From Acephala macrosclerotiorum (lineage: Eukaryota; Ascomycota; Leotiomycetes; Helotiales; Mollisiaceae), in NCBI GenBank assembly GCA_014904845.1, contig MU119211.1, positions 106,156 through 170,155 on the forward strand: a DNA stretch of 64,000 bases, written 5' to 3'. The position numbers were made by a program, and so were the translations under genes. How positions within the stretch are numbered: the first letter of the stretch is position 1; each line of letters opens with the position of its first letter. Under the pieces are notes generated by a model. That model was given only the letters and a program-made list of their open reading frames with translations. It was not told where the DNA came from and did not search any database. This document shows positions 49,166 to 59,850 of this stretch, one piece after another.

Positions 49166-50007
49166 CTTTTTCCTCATGAAATAACATATCTCGTTCACCC
49201 GCTGTGCTTTGCTCTGTCTCTGAGACCCTCTTGCCCTTTAACGGCGTCCATTAGTTGTGTTAGAAGAAGCAATTCGCTGTAGACTTAGTAGGGGTAAGTA
49301 ATGGGCAGGTTCAACTAGGTGTTCTAACGACGCTAGTTTTAGCCCGACATAATCAAAAATTCAATCAGTTGTAAGATAATAGTAGAGAAATCGAATGAAT
49401 CTATTCAATGGACTGTCCAGTTTGTGGCTGTGGATGAAAATGGCTTTTAAGATAGTCTTATATTTCGAACGAGAATATTTGCTTTTGACGATAGTGCTTT
49501 TGACGATAGTTAAAAGTACCCTATTAGAGAAAAAAAGGCTTACCTTGAGGTTACGTAATAAAACGTGATATTTGGGGCACGTTTTTGCGCCAAGGTTTTG
49601 CCAAGAAACGCTAAGATGTGTCGCTTTTAGCATTTAGCGCTCCCCGTAAAGCTCCTCGTAAAGCCCCTACTCTCGCGGGCGGAGCCGGTGCGAATAAAAA
49701 TCTATAAATTAAAAGTTTATATCATTTTAAGTCGTCAAAAGCAGGGCATGGCGTGAACGAGGGACATCTTGCTATTCCGCACAGGCCCAAAAATCAGGAC
49801 ATGGCACTATTGAGTCGATAATATCATGTGATTTACTGATTAGGTTTAGCCCTTCTATATTAGGAATAGTCATCGGCCATAAGGGCCTTAGTGCCTGAGG
49901 TAAACTAAGATGTGGTACTCATCATGAGTATCACGTGCCTCGATAGAGCACGCTTACTTGGTCGCGCGTGCTGCGACTTGGACTTCGCGAAGACGTTGGT
50001 CAACTTA
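49166..50007. other. non-coding part of the segment between the hydantoinase halves
   Basis: No gene. It is locally AT-rich (about 49340-49740), with a direct repeat of a 13-bp unit (gcttttgacgata) around 49490-49512. It could be transposon debris, but no terminal repeats were found by eye. Confidence 0.45.
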
Positions 50008-50092
50008 ACGCGAGACAACATAGTACGCGAGACAACATAGCACGCCAGACAACATAGCACGCCAGACAACATCCGCTCTGATATCCGCTCTG
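50008..50092. repeat. 17-bp tandem repeat directly upstream of CDC27
   Basis: Nearly four copies of the unit acgcgagacaacatagt (50008-50024, 50025-50041, 50042-50058, 50059-50072) with one systematic change (gcgag to gccag) in the last two. They are followed by two copies of atccgctctg (50071-50080 and 50083-50092). The array ends 16 bases before the CDC27 start codon, so it lies in the 5' leader or core promoter. Confidence 0.9.
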
Positions 50093-50107
50093 TTCGACTC
50101 CGCGGTG

Positions 50108-52744
50108 ATGGCAGGGCTCGACCTTACCATTGCGAGCGATTTGCGACACCTAATTTATTATTTCATCGACAACGATCTCGTATCTAATGCCCTCTTCCTT
50201 GCAACTCGACTTCTAGCTCATGAACAATCCGCAGACGCGACGCATCTTCTCTCTCTCTGCTACCTGAGATCGAATCAACTGGGCACAGCAGCTGAGCACA
50301 GCGAACCATTCGGCAGAACGGGTCAACATCTTGGTTGTACATATGTGTTCGCGCATTGCTGCCTTCGTCTCGGTCGTTTCAAGAATGGCATACAAGCGCT
50401 TGAGAGATCCAAATCTCTGTGGAGCAAGAATGACAACTGGGGTACGTTGCAATGCGCTCTTTTTCGTTTCACAGAATTTGTCTAATACCTATGCATTGTA
50501 CAGGCAAACACTCGGAAATCAGTCGGCGAATCTTCCCAGATGCTGCTTCGATATATTGTTTGCTGGGAAAGCTGTATCAGGGCTATAATGATGTCAAAGC
50601 AGCAGTTGACTCTTACACCGAGGCGCTGAAGCTCAATCCATTCATGTGGGATGCATTCACATATCTCTGTGATATAGGTCACTCAAATTCCCGCTCCGAA
50701 GTGCGCTCGACCTTGCTAATATACCTAGGCGTTACTATCAGGATTCCCAATATCTTTAACCCGTCTCCGAACATGCTGGCTTCAACTTCGGAGCCTTCGT
50801 CTTCTGGGTCACCATTTTCAAACATACCAAATACGTCGTCTCGCGGAAACCCTGGAGACCACAGATCAAACCAATCCCGGACGAAAACTTTGTCGAATGC
50901 TGATCCATTGAGCACATCCACTCGCCACAACCTTCAATCTAGCACCGGAGAGCCAAAATTGTTTCTACGACCCATGAAAGTCCCTGATATGCCCTCCAAG
51001 GATCGAACCAACGGAGGCATTGGCACTGGTCACAAGATATCTGGTGGAGCAGACGCAGTATCTGTCTCTCAAGAATTGGACCTGCGAACTGCAAGAGATG
51101 ATAGAGGGGGAATATCAGCCTGTATAATCCCTGGTGCTCCTAAACAAAAGAACCGAAGCCTTGAGGTGGAATTGATTGGTGTGCAGGCTCGGTTACACCA
51201 AGCGTTCACGAAAAAAGGTAGAGAGCCCCGACCCATACGGAGAGACAGAGCTTCTGAAGCACTTCCTCAAGACTCTGGATCTTCCGCCTTAGTAGTCGAC
51301 CGTGAAAGACCAACATCAGCGCTGTTTACCCATGGCCAAAGTCAAGAGATGTCCGGCGGGGCAGTAGGGACGAGAAGGAGTGCTCGACTAAAGAGCCAAT
51401 TTCGTTCCTCAAATATATCGAGTTTGAGCAACACAGGCAACGATCGCGAATTCAGGGTACCAAAAGCCCCAAGTCTGAAACGGCCCGGCAAAAGCGCAAC
51501 CTCAACCGTTGGACATATCGAAAGTAACCGTTCAAATGCTGAGGAATCTGAATCTTGTCCTGAGGCTCCCAGTTTCCTGCCACCGACGAGTGTATCAAGG
51601 CCAACAGAGGGACTCTTCCAGACTTCAGAGCGTCACGAGGCCCTCTATTGGCTCTTGGATCTATTCAAGCAACTCGGCAAAGGCTACTACCTTTTAACTC
51701 ATTTCAAATGCCAGGAGGCTCTTGAAGTCTTCGATTCTATTCCGAGTGCACAACGAGAAACAGTTTGGGTTCTCTCACAACTCGGGCGAGCTCACTTTGA
51801 AAAAGCAAATTACGCCGAGGCAGCCCAATCTTTCGCGAAGGTACGAGCTATCTCATCTCTGAGCACAGAAGATATGGATATCTACTCAACTTCCCTGTGG
51901 CATTTGAAGCATGACGTTGACCTCGCCTTTTTATCTTACGAGCTTGTGGAGCTGGACCGTCTATCGCCACAAACATGGTGTGCTGTTGGGAATTCGTTCT
52001 CGCTCCAACGTGATCACTCAAACGCTATAAGGTGCTTTAGGAGAGCCACGCAACTTGATCCTAAATTTGCATACGCATTCACGCTAGAAGGGTATGAACA
52101 TATCTCCAATGAGGAGTACGACAAAGCAATACAGGCCTTCAGAAGTGGTATTACAGCAAAGAAGAGGCACTACAACGCGTGGTATGGTCTAGGGATCACC
52201 CACCAGAAGCTTGGAAAATTTGATCAGGCAGAGACGTACTTTCGTGTTGCCTCTAAAATCAATCCAGCGAATGCTGTGCTAATAGGCTGCATTGGAATGG
52301 TACGTGTCCATCAAGTCTTGTGGCATACATATATGGACACTGATTTGCCAAATCTTTAGGCTCTAGAAGGCAGGAAAGAGCTGAACATGGCGTTGCAATG
52401 CTATACCAGGGCGTGCGATGTATCACCCAATTCAGTGTTTGCACGAGAAAAAAAAGCAGATATTCTCCTTAAGCTGAAGGATCTACATGGAGCATCTGTG
52501 GAATTGGCCCTTTTGAGAGACATCGCACCTCAAAAGGCCTATGTGTACATTCTACTTGGACGGATGTATAGCTTGGCAAATGAAAAAGGGAAGGCGATGC
52601 AGAATTTTACGATTGCTCTTAGCATAAATCCGCAGGTGAGTAGTTCTTGAGCTTCGTTATGTCCAGGCATACTCTGACACAACATAGGCAAGTCAATCCA
52701 TAAGATCTGAGATCGAATCTTTCGAGGACGAGGTCGACAAATAG
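50108..52744 (+). CDS. CDC27: anaphase-promoting complex subunit Cdc27/APC3
   Basis: Cdc27 is a TPR subunit of the APC/C ubiquitin ligase and binds co-activators and substrates in mitosis. Exons 50108-50441, 50504-52299, 52360-52635 and 52688-52744 give an 820-aa frame with no stop. N-terminal TPR region: DLRHLIYYFIDNDLVSNALF, LLSLCYLRSNQLGTAAEHSE, then KHSEISRRIFPDAASIYCLL and AVDSYTEALKLNPFMWDAFT. A Ser/Arg-rich linker follows (about residues 210-410). C-terminal TPR superhelix: RETVWVLSQLGRAHFEKANY, AIRCFRRATQLDPKFAYAFT, EEYDKAIQAFRSGITAKKRH, NAWYGLGITHQKLGKFDQAE, ALQCYTRACDVSPNS, ending SEIESFEDEVDK. Length and order agree with fungal Cdc27. It lies between the two halves of a hydantoinase gene, so it may be a transposed or second copy. 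Confidence 0.88.
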
Positions 52745-52944
52745 GACCTTGTAGTCCGAGAACGAGTCATGAATCAATTGGAGATGTTGTTTAGGTTCTA
52801 TTCCGAAACAAAAAGGTATAATGAATGGCATTCGATATGATATGACTTATACAACGTCTTGCTAAGCCATACTAAAGAGCGTAGGTTGGCAAATTTGCCG
52901 GACTTTGCAACACCTCAATACCAAGTTCACCGCTTTGATGACAG

Positions 52945-54045
52945 CAGAGATCTGAGGCTCAAATGGAATGGCACCTCTGCTTCTATCGTCTTCGAGGGCT
53001 TATGGTATTCCTTGCGTGGATGCCGATCTGATGGATGAGCTTTCCACAACCCAAATTCTATCATAACCGTTTCTTGCTAGTTGCCGACCTTCCGGATCAT
53101 ACAAGTCGAGCTTTCCCGTCGTTTGAAATGGGTTCACTGTTCATCGGATCCGAGGATATCAATCATCTGCTCCTGGCCGGTCTGTCAAGTAGAGACAGAA
53201 TCAACATGACCTCGACTACGGCAAAAGATTCAGCTTCTGTTGACAAAGTTCTTCGAGCAGCCTGTATCACCATGGGGTAAGAACACCATTCTATACTTCT
53301 CACCCTCACTCAAGCCCAAACTGATACCCAATATGCCAGTCTCGCGGCAGGCATCTCAGCCCGACTAATCCCCGAAACCGAGCTCCAACAATACGGCATC
53401 CCCAGATCCTTCTCGCTCTCCTGACGTCTCAGCCGTGTAGTCATCCACGCCCGATCGAAAGGCATAATCACGACCGTACACGAAGACCTAACCAAGGAGT
53501 TTGGTGGACCACAGCGCAAGAAAAGTCTTTGAAGACAAGATTGTGGGGATTGGCTGACTTTGCACAAAGGTCACAATCATGGAAAGGTTATCATTGAGGA
53601 TTATGAGAAGGATAATGATGATGGAGGTGATGAGGATGGGCCGGAGAATGTGGCGATTCCGTTTATTAATGAGAATCTTGTGGTTGAGGCTACTTATAAG
53701 TCTGGAGAGACGAAGGTATATTCAGACATGTCCTATGGTGCCATCCAGTGTTGTCATAGCAGATTCTTTTTTATATATTCCAGATCCTAGCGACGGTTCC
53801 AGACTTGATCATGGTCTTGGACACTTTTGACGGGCGAAGCAGTTGGCGTACCTGAATACCGATATGAGCTCAAAGTCATGGTGATGGTTGCCGCTGCTCC
53901 TCCATTGTGGACCAGCAAACGAGACCTCAAGATCGCTGGACTAAGTGCGTTTGGACAGGATATAGATTTCAGGCCATTTGGCCCTCATGATGGGGCGATG
54001 AGTGTCATTGATGAGTATGATGCAGCGAAGAAGAGCACTGCATGA
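52945..54045 (+). pseudogene. hydantoinase/oxoprolinase C-terminal DUF917-like half
   Basis: In fungi the HyuA-type enzyme is commonly fused to a C-terminal DUF917 domain, and this is its remainder. Fragments in order are AYGIPCVDADLMDEL, SFEMGSLFIGSEDINHLLLA, RDRINMTSTTAKDSASVDKV, LRAACITMG, an intron, then LAAGISARLIPETELQQYGI and PRSFSLS-stop-RLSRVV. After a disrupted stretch come LHKGHNHGKVIIEDYEKDND, AIPFINENLVVEATYKSGET, an intron, ILATVPDLIMVLDT, and after a one-base shift GEAVGVPEYRYELKVMVMVA and PPLWTSKRDLKIAG. The TGA at 53422-53424 stands for W. Frame breaks lie near 53520-53560 and 53825. Same strand and order as the N-terminal half at 47571-48888; roughly 350 residues between the halves are missing. 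Confidence 0.78.
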
Positions 54046-54360
54046 CGAAGATCATTTGGATTTCGGAAGAGTATTTTTAGCGAGGAGAATGTCTGTTTGC
54101 TAGCAATGATAAGATGCAATTTTTGGGTGGGAGAATGCCTGTTCTCTGGAATGGCAAATGTAGGATCTTTTCGGAGATTGAGTCCGATGTTGAATTCAAT
54201 GGGTCTCGTCAAGTGAGGTGTCCCTTTACATCCCAGGATGTTCTTGCTTCATACCACATTTCAGGGGCACGAATATTTCCACCAACTTCCTCCTCCTTCA
54301 ATGAACCTCCGACCCAACACTCTCGTCATCCTACTTGGCATAGCAATCAAACAGGTGGCC

Positions 54361-55660
54361 TCAATCAAGGACCTTCTGGCCCTCGAAATATTTCTTGACC
54401 TCAGCTGCGAGGTTGTCATCTGTCAGAAAACGATAACCTGTCATAGCCATTCCCTCAATAGACAAGAGAATCCTATCGAACGACTCGACGCTGCCTGCTC
54501 CATCAGCAAATTTTGCAGTATGAGGAAAGGCGCCCTTTGACAGAATCCCACAACAAAACTGCACACTGGGGCACTCATAGGAAACATTCCCCTGATCGGT
54601 CGACGCCGGAGTCGTGTTTCGGCCAACATCGTTCCGTACCTTATGTCCCAGCCCTTCCATCACATTCTGGAACGCCTCACAAATCGGAATATTGGTCCTC
54701 AGATCAGCATACAACCCCAAATTCTCGATCTCGACCTTACAACCACTAGCAATAGCAGCCCCTTGACAGCAATTATGGATTCGCTTTTCCAACGCCTTCG
54801 TTTGAGCCATACTCGGGGCTCTGACCCCAAACTCCAGCACAGCTTTGTCTGGAACAATATTGGTGGCCTTCCCTCCTTCGACAATGATGACGTGAATCCG
54901 TTCATCGGGTCTGGTTTGCTGTCGCAACGAGGAGACGCTGTTATACCCCGCAACAGCTGCGTCGAGGGCGTTTACGCCTTCCCATGGGGCTAAAGCTGCG
55001 TGAGCCGGCTTTCCTCGAAATGTTACTTTGAATCCTGATATTGCGAGGGTTTTGTCGAAGGCGTCCCCTAGGACGTCGTCTGGCCATACGGATGAGGGTG
55101 CTGGATGCATCATCATGCAGGCATCGACGTCTTTATATGCTCCTTTTTCGATTAACTTAATCTTTCCTCCGATTTCTTCTTCTGCTGGAGTGCCCAAGAG
55201 TCGGACACGACCAGGTTTTCTGCTCTTTTCCAGAGCATCAACGACTGCTAGAAATGCTCCAAGAGAGGCAGTTGCGATGAGGTTGTGACCACAGGCATGG
55301 CCGATTCCAGGAAGAGCATCGTACTCCGCGTTGAATGTCAACACTCTTCCTCCAGATCCGAATTTGGCTTCGAAGGATGTCTGGATGCCATAGGCGTGAG
55401 GCGTGACCTTGATGCCTTCGTCCTCTAATGCTGAGACCAGCGTATCGTGTGCTGTGAATTCTTTGAGGGCTAGCTCTGGGTTGGAAAATATCTGTAAACA
55501 AAATCAGTTGACGAAATTGAAGGAGCGAAAGTAAGCACACCTTTTGGTTCACCTTCCACAGCAAATCTCGGTGCCTGGTCACGTTTCCTCGGATCACTTC
55601 CGAACTTATTTGATCCACTCCTCCGGGTCCAGCGGTTGACGTTCTTTCTACTAAAGTCAT
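54361..55660 (-). CDS. M20-family metallopeptidase/amidohydrolase (PM20D2-like)
   Basis: M20 enzymes are zinc-dependent peptidases or amidohydrolases that cleave dipeptides or N-acyl amino acids. Exons 55660-55541 and 55491-54361 give 416 aa. The zinc/catalytic motif NAEYDALPGIGHACGHNLIA lies at about residues 94-113. Further blocks are LLGTPAEEEIGGKIKLIEKG, ACMMMHPAP, FRGKPAHAALAPWEGVNALD (dimerisation domain) and ASTDQGNVSYECPSVQFC. There is no signal peptide, so it is probably cytosolic. The substrate is unknown; PM20D2-type enzymes act on beta-alanyl dipeptides. It converges on the decayed DUF917 half, and an inverted-repeat element lies about 135 bases upstream of its start codon. Confidence 0.9.
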
Positions 55661-55795
55661 AATATCGTCTTTGGGTCTTTTTCACTGAAACTTGAAAGGA
55701 TGGCTCGATTTTTAACGAAGCGTAAAATACTTTCAATCGTCTTCAACAAGGCAGCCACTGACTGCTGCCTCGGTTTCCTCCACCTTTCAGCGCTA

Positions 55796-56190
55796 CTCGT
55801 ATCGTCGGGGCAAACGCCCAATCGAGGGAAACGCCCACACTTTTTAGTTTATATCTCAACACTACGCGATTAAAAATCAATACAACTTAATACATGAGTT
55901 CTAAGTAAGCTTGTCTATCGATTCATTAAATATATTGTACTATTTATTAATAAATAAAATTGTGCTTTTAATATACATGCCTAAAAATCAAGGCACAAAT
56001 AAATAAAACATTAAAAATTTAAAAAAAAATTTATTTAAAAGGCCGAAAACAGTTTCAAAAATAAGAAAATAATTAAAGTAAAGCATGCGACAACGAATAT
56101 CTACTTTTTAGACTAATTGGAGCTCGTTGTAGTAACGGGTTTTAAAAGTGAGCGGTTACCCAGGCTGAGCGTTTGCCCCGACGAAACGAG
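55796..56190. mobile_element. Tc1/mariner-type MITE (non-autonomous, 395 bp)
   Basis: The ends are inverted repeats: CTCGTATCGTCGGGGCAAAC at the left and the reverse complement of CTCGTTTCGTCGGGGCAAAC at the right, one mismatch in 20. Weaker similarity extends to about 50 bp. Each end is flanked by TA (55794-55795 and 56191-56192), the target duplication expected for Tc1/mariner elements. The interior is strongly AT-rich and has no ORF. It lies in the region upstream of the M20 peptidase gene. The autonomous partner is not in this window. Confidence 0.8.
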
Positions 56191-56634
56191 TACCGCCTGA
56201 AGAATCTGGAATAGCTTGAGCCCCCAACCCCTTCCCTTTCTGCTATCGCTAGAGGTGGCTGGCCCACGATCCACTCCCCCGGAACGGACTTGGGTGCATA
56301 TTGAGCGGGCATTCGCTATCTCGACTTCGACGATGCCTCGCTGTCTCGCTCAGTATCATACTGTCGGGTCCTTCTTGCCTTCTAGGTCCCAAGAATGTCA
56401 ATTCTGCTGAGTAATATCGAACAAAGGTTATCTACGATGGCGCGCTATCGTCGCCGTTGAATTACAATCGCTCTCATTGGTCGATAAGGCACTATGGCTT
56501 CGATTCTTGACCTCTGCAGGAGGCATGGCGACGATATCAGAGAACATTATCTGCTATAGATATGATGGATGTCTCCAATATCTCAAGACTTTTATGTTGT
56601 GGGATTATCGACAACACTACTCGAAAATTTCAGG

Positions 56635-57506
56635 ATGTCTTTCTTTCAGCGTGTCAAGGTGCTTGCGCAGCCAGACTCCCTACCAGCCGCGAATGATGGC
56701 GTTCAGCCTACTCCCATGGTACCTCAGAACTCTCTTCCAGAGAATGGAGATGACAAGGTGACAATGACGATCAGCCACTATGCTGCAGACGATAAGAACC
56801 AGAAGCCTATTATTCATGCTGCAAAGCTTAGTGAAGAGGGTGTTCAACGTATCGAGCTGATGCAGGAAGTTTGGGGTAAGCATGGAAAACTCTATATCTT
56901 TCTTGCGTATGAATGTCATTCTCGTCACCGTTCATTGAATAATATGTCTATAGGCTGGCATTCTGCATGATTGTCTAGGAGATCAGAATTTCCACCCACT
57001 AGCTGGGACATGCATTCTGATGCCCCTCATTTAAAGGCGAAAAACACCCTTTAAAACACTAATGTTTCCACAAAAAGGACCACAAAATCACAAAAATCAC
57101 AAAAATCAAAGGTCTGAACTGATATGTTAATGATCAGTTGGATAATAGTCAACTGATGATTGACTTAACTAATGAAAATGGCTAAATTATCGGTTCATTA
57201 TGATCCTTAGTAAGTCGGTTGATCAGTTGGCTGACTTATCGGCCACTCTGGTTGGGCCTAGGTAGGGGGAGTCCGGAATTGGTGGAGGCGTTGTTTAATT
57301 CTGTTCCGACGTTGGTGCCAGATTGGGGGACGCTGGAGAGGACGGCCATCAATAAAGCAGTGAGCATAGAGTTGAACCTAAGGGAAGACAAGTATGCTGG
57401 CAAGTTGGTAGTACAATAACATCACCTCGTTCTTTTATATTGCTGCGGTGGTTATCATTGTTCCAGGATTTATCTTAGTTTGGTTCTTAACGAATCAGAG
57501 ATTGAC
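56635..57506 (+). pseudogene. MFS transporter relic (siderophore-transporter-like), central part deleted
   Basis: The N-terminal cytosolic part is readable from ATG 56635 to LSEEGVQRIELMQEVWGKHG and KLYIFLA. After an intron comes the first membrane segment, LAFCMIV, then TAG and EIRISTH. The pattern of a short helix with QRIE..QEVWGKHGK before TM1 resembles siderophore-iron MFS transporters. At about 57230 the C-terminal end reappears: NSVPTLVPDWGTLERTAINK, then FFYIAAVVIIVPGFILVWFL TNQRLT. Most membrane helices are missing. Between the two parts (57030-57215) lies AT-rich DNA with short repeats (caaaaatca; gatcagttgg and its complement). Confidence 0.5.
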
Positions 57507-58757
57507 GTAAGTTTAATTGTCCCCAAAGTTAGAGGACATCGTGCTAACATCCAAGTAGTGACAGCCAGAATCTCCTCGAGGATCACGGAATGCATGCACA
57601 ACGCTAGATGATACCAGGATCTGCACCCGAGACCATAGAGCAGCGGCCAGAACAGCGTCAAAGAGCGACAAGATCAAGTGAGATAGTCAAATTGAGGATA
57701 TTCATGCTAGCAATGTCAATGATCGAGACTCGTGATAATTGAGTCATTGGGGATAATGTTGAAAGCTAAAGTAACTTCTTCGTCCTTCAAATGCCTTCGC
57801 GTTCTTCGTTCACTTACTGTGTGAAAGCAGTATGCATTCAACATGTAATAAAGTCCTTCTGCGGAGGTAACCAATCAAGTGTGCTCCTGTAGTGGAAAAG
57901 GCCATGCCCATTTCTGAATTTCTAACTCTTCGGGAAATTTTTCATTGGCTGATCGGCCGCCGTCACTGCCTGCCAAGCTTCCCCCATTGGCCTCCAAACT
58001 TGTTGCTTGTTCGGGAGTATCTCGAGGAACACAGGTTTGGTAACGCAAAGTCGGAGTAATCTTCAAAGTATCTCTTGTGGCCGTGGCAGTGGGATCGTTT
58101 TTGCAATTATTCCCGTTGCGAAGGACGTTGTGCGATAGTCGTTTCGGGCTCTCACTAATTTTTCAGTGGGTACAATTGAAGTTCAGGGGCTTTGTCGCTA
58201 AATCTTTGGGGCTTCATCTGCTAAAATATAGCGCATCAAGTAACCCTATCGGGAGTGGTTGCTGCAGTCCTAAATCACAGAAGCAGATAATCGCATTTCT
58301 CGTGTCGAAGGACTAAAATTCGAGCGATTTATAGCCTATGGAGCTTAGATCAAGGATCGTTTCTTCGAGGAGGTGCATCTTGTCAGTGCGGGGTCACATC
58401 AGGCTTTCATCACTAAGTTTAGTGGCCTATGTCTGGAGTTTAGGGCCTTACTCGCTAAGACTCCAGGCTACCATCCACTGAAATAGCGCGCGTCAAGTTC
58501 TCCAACTCAAGAGTACTTCGTTCCTGCTGTCACAATACGCCTTTTTATACTTTTGGTTTGCTCGTCCATTTGAAATTGATTCCTATTCTACTTCTCAAAC
58601 TACGCCTTGCGATTTCAACAAGTCTAGAACTCCTTGGAATACCGCGGGAGGTCCTTGAGCAATTTTCACAGCGCTGCTGGACGTTCCTTCCTCTCAACTC
58701 ATACCAAGCACAACACCTTCCTCACCACGTCCTCCTCCTTCCCATTTCAACAGATAG
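57507..58757. other. intergenic, nothing recognised
   Basis: Only short overlapping ORFs. No family signature, RNA gene or clear repeat was seen before the fold-back element. Confidence 0.45.
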
Positions 58758-58764
58758 AGAGGCG

Positions 58765-58937
58765 CCTCTTGCCCACTGCACCACTTGGACTTGTGGCCAC
58801 CATATATTCTCGTCCTACCCTTAGAAAAAAAGAGTCGTCCAAAAAGAAAAGAGAAGGGAAATAAAATTCTTTTTCTAAGGGGGAGGACGGGAATATAAGG
58901 TGGCTACAAGTCCAAGTGGTGCAGTGGGCAAGGGGTC
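58765..58937. repeat. fold-back inverted repeat (hairpin of about 65-bp arms)
   Basis: Arm 58765-58828 and arm 58873-58937 are reverse complements at roughly 90% identity, with a perfect 24-bp core (58771-58794 against 58905-58928). They are separated by about 44 bases rich in A. The transcript would form a long hairpin. It may be a fold-back transposon relic or two inverted copies of a short repeat end. Confidence 0.85.
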
Positions 58938-59019
58938 TCTTACAAATGACTGTAAATCGATATGTCTCGATGAACTGATGTCTGTGATGATGTAGAAATG
59001 GTTGTGGGGGGTTTGTTGG

Positions 59020-59850
59020 TTGTGTGGTGAGGTTGAAGTGAGGTTGAAGTGAGGTTTGGGGGAGGACGCCACTACCTCCAACGAGTCAGAACCTGACGGG
59101 AATATCGATGAAAGATTCGAAACGTGTTCAATGATGTCCATCGATCTCATGAGTGATTCCTGAAATCAATTCTTGGTGCTGGGACGAAAATCTGGATGAG
59201 GTTTTGGAAGTGGTGAAATTGCAGTCAAATGTTGGTGAAGGTCGTCCACAAGTGCAGTACCAGAGCCTTCGGTTTCAGATGAAAGTAAGGGCGGGGTTTT
59301 GGAAGTGGCGCAGAAGTGAGGTTGTTGAAGTTAATGGACCAATGCTGCCGAACCTACAACGTGTCGAAACTCCGCGAAGAGGGTATTGGGAGCTCTCAAA
59401 CTCCATTTTGGACTTCTATTGTCCTTTTAGGCTATTTTTGTGCCCGAATATTGATTTTTGGACGAAAGCAAGGATAGAATTCTGGAAGCGATGCAGCCAC
59501 GGCGAAAAGTCAAAGTCGACCGGCCAGCTTCACCACCGCCTACGACGCATCAAAACTCAACGAAAGGGTCAGTGAGAGGTTCCATACTCTGTTTCGAAGG
59601 TCTATTGACCTCAAGTAATCTTTTCATGTCTGAGATTCGGATGCTGGACCAAAGCATGAACGAGATTTCGGATGAAAGTGAAATTCAAGGGATAGTGGAC
59701 GAGAGTAAAGTATCCCATCAGAATGGAATAGCGAAATCACATGCGCACGAGCAGAGTTATATCATCGGTAGTAATTTGATCCCATTCTTTCTCCGTCTCC
59801 TTAATTTGTGCAGCGTTGCAGTACTCTCATTAGATCCACAGACTATTTGA
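59020..59850 (+). repeat. degenerate tandem repeats of a DESK-type coding unit
   Basis: After a short direct repeat (gaggttgaagt at about 59029-59060) come three or more diverged copies of a longer unit. Typical segments are gatgaaagtaagggcggggt near 59278 and gacgaaagcaaggatagaat near 59460, each followed about 15 bases later by ctggaag or ttggaag. In one frame they read as VSDESKGGVLEVAQK and LDESKDRILEAMQPRRKVKV, and later DESEIQGIVDESKVS. Stops interrupt the frame, so this looks like a decayed repeat-containing gene of unknown function. Confidence 0.4.
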
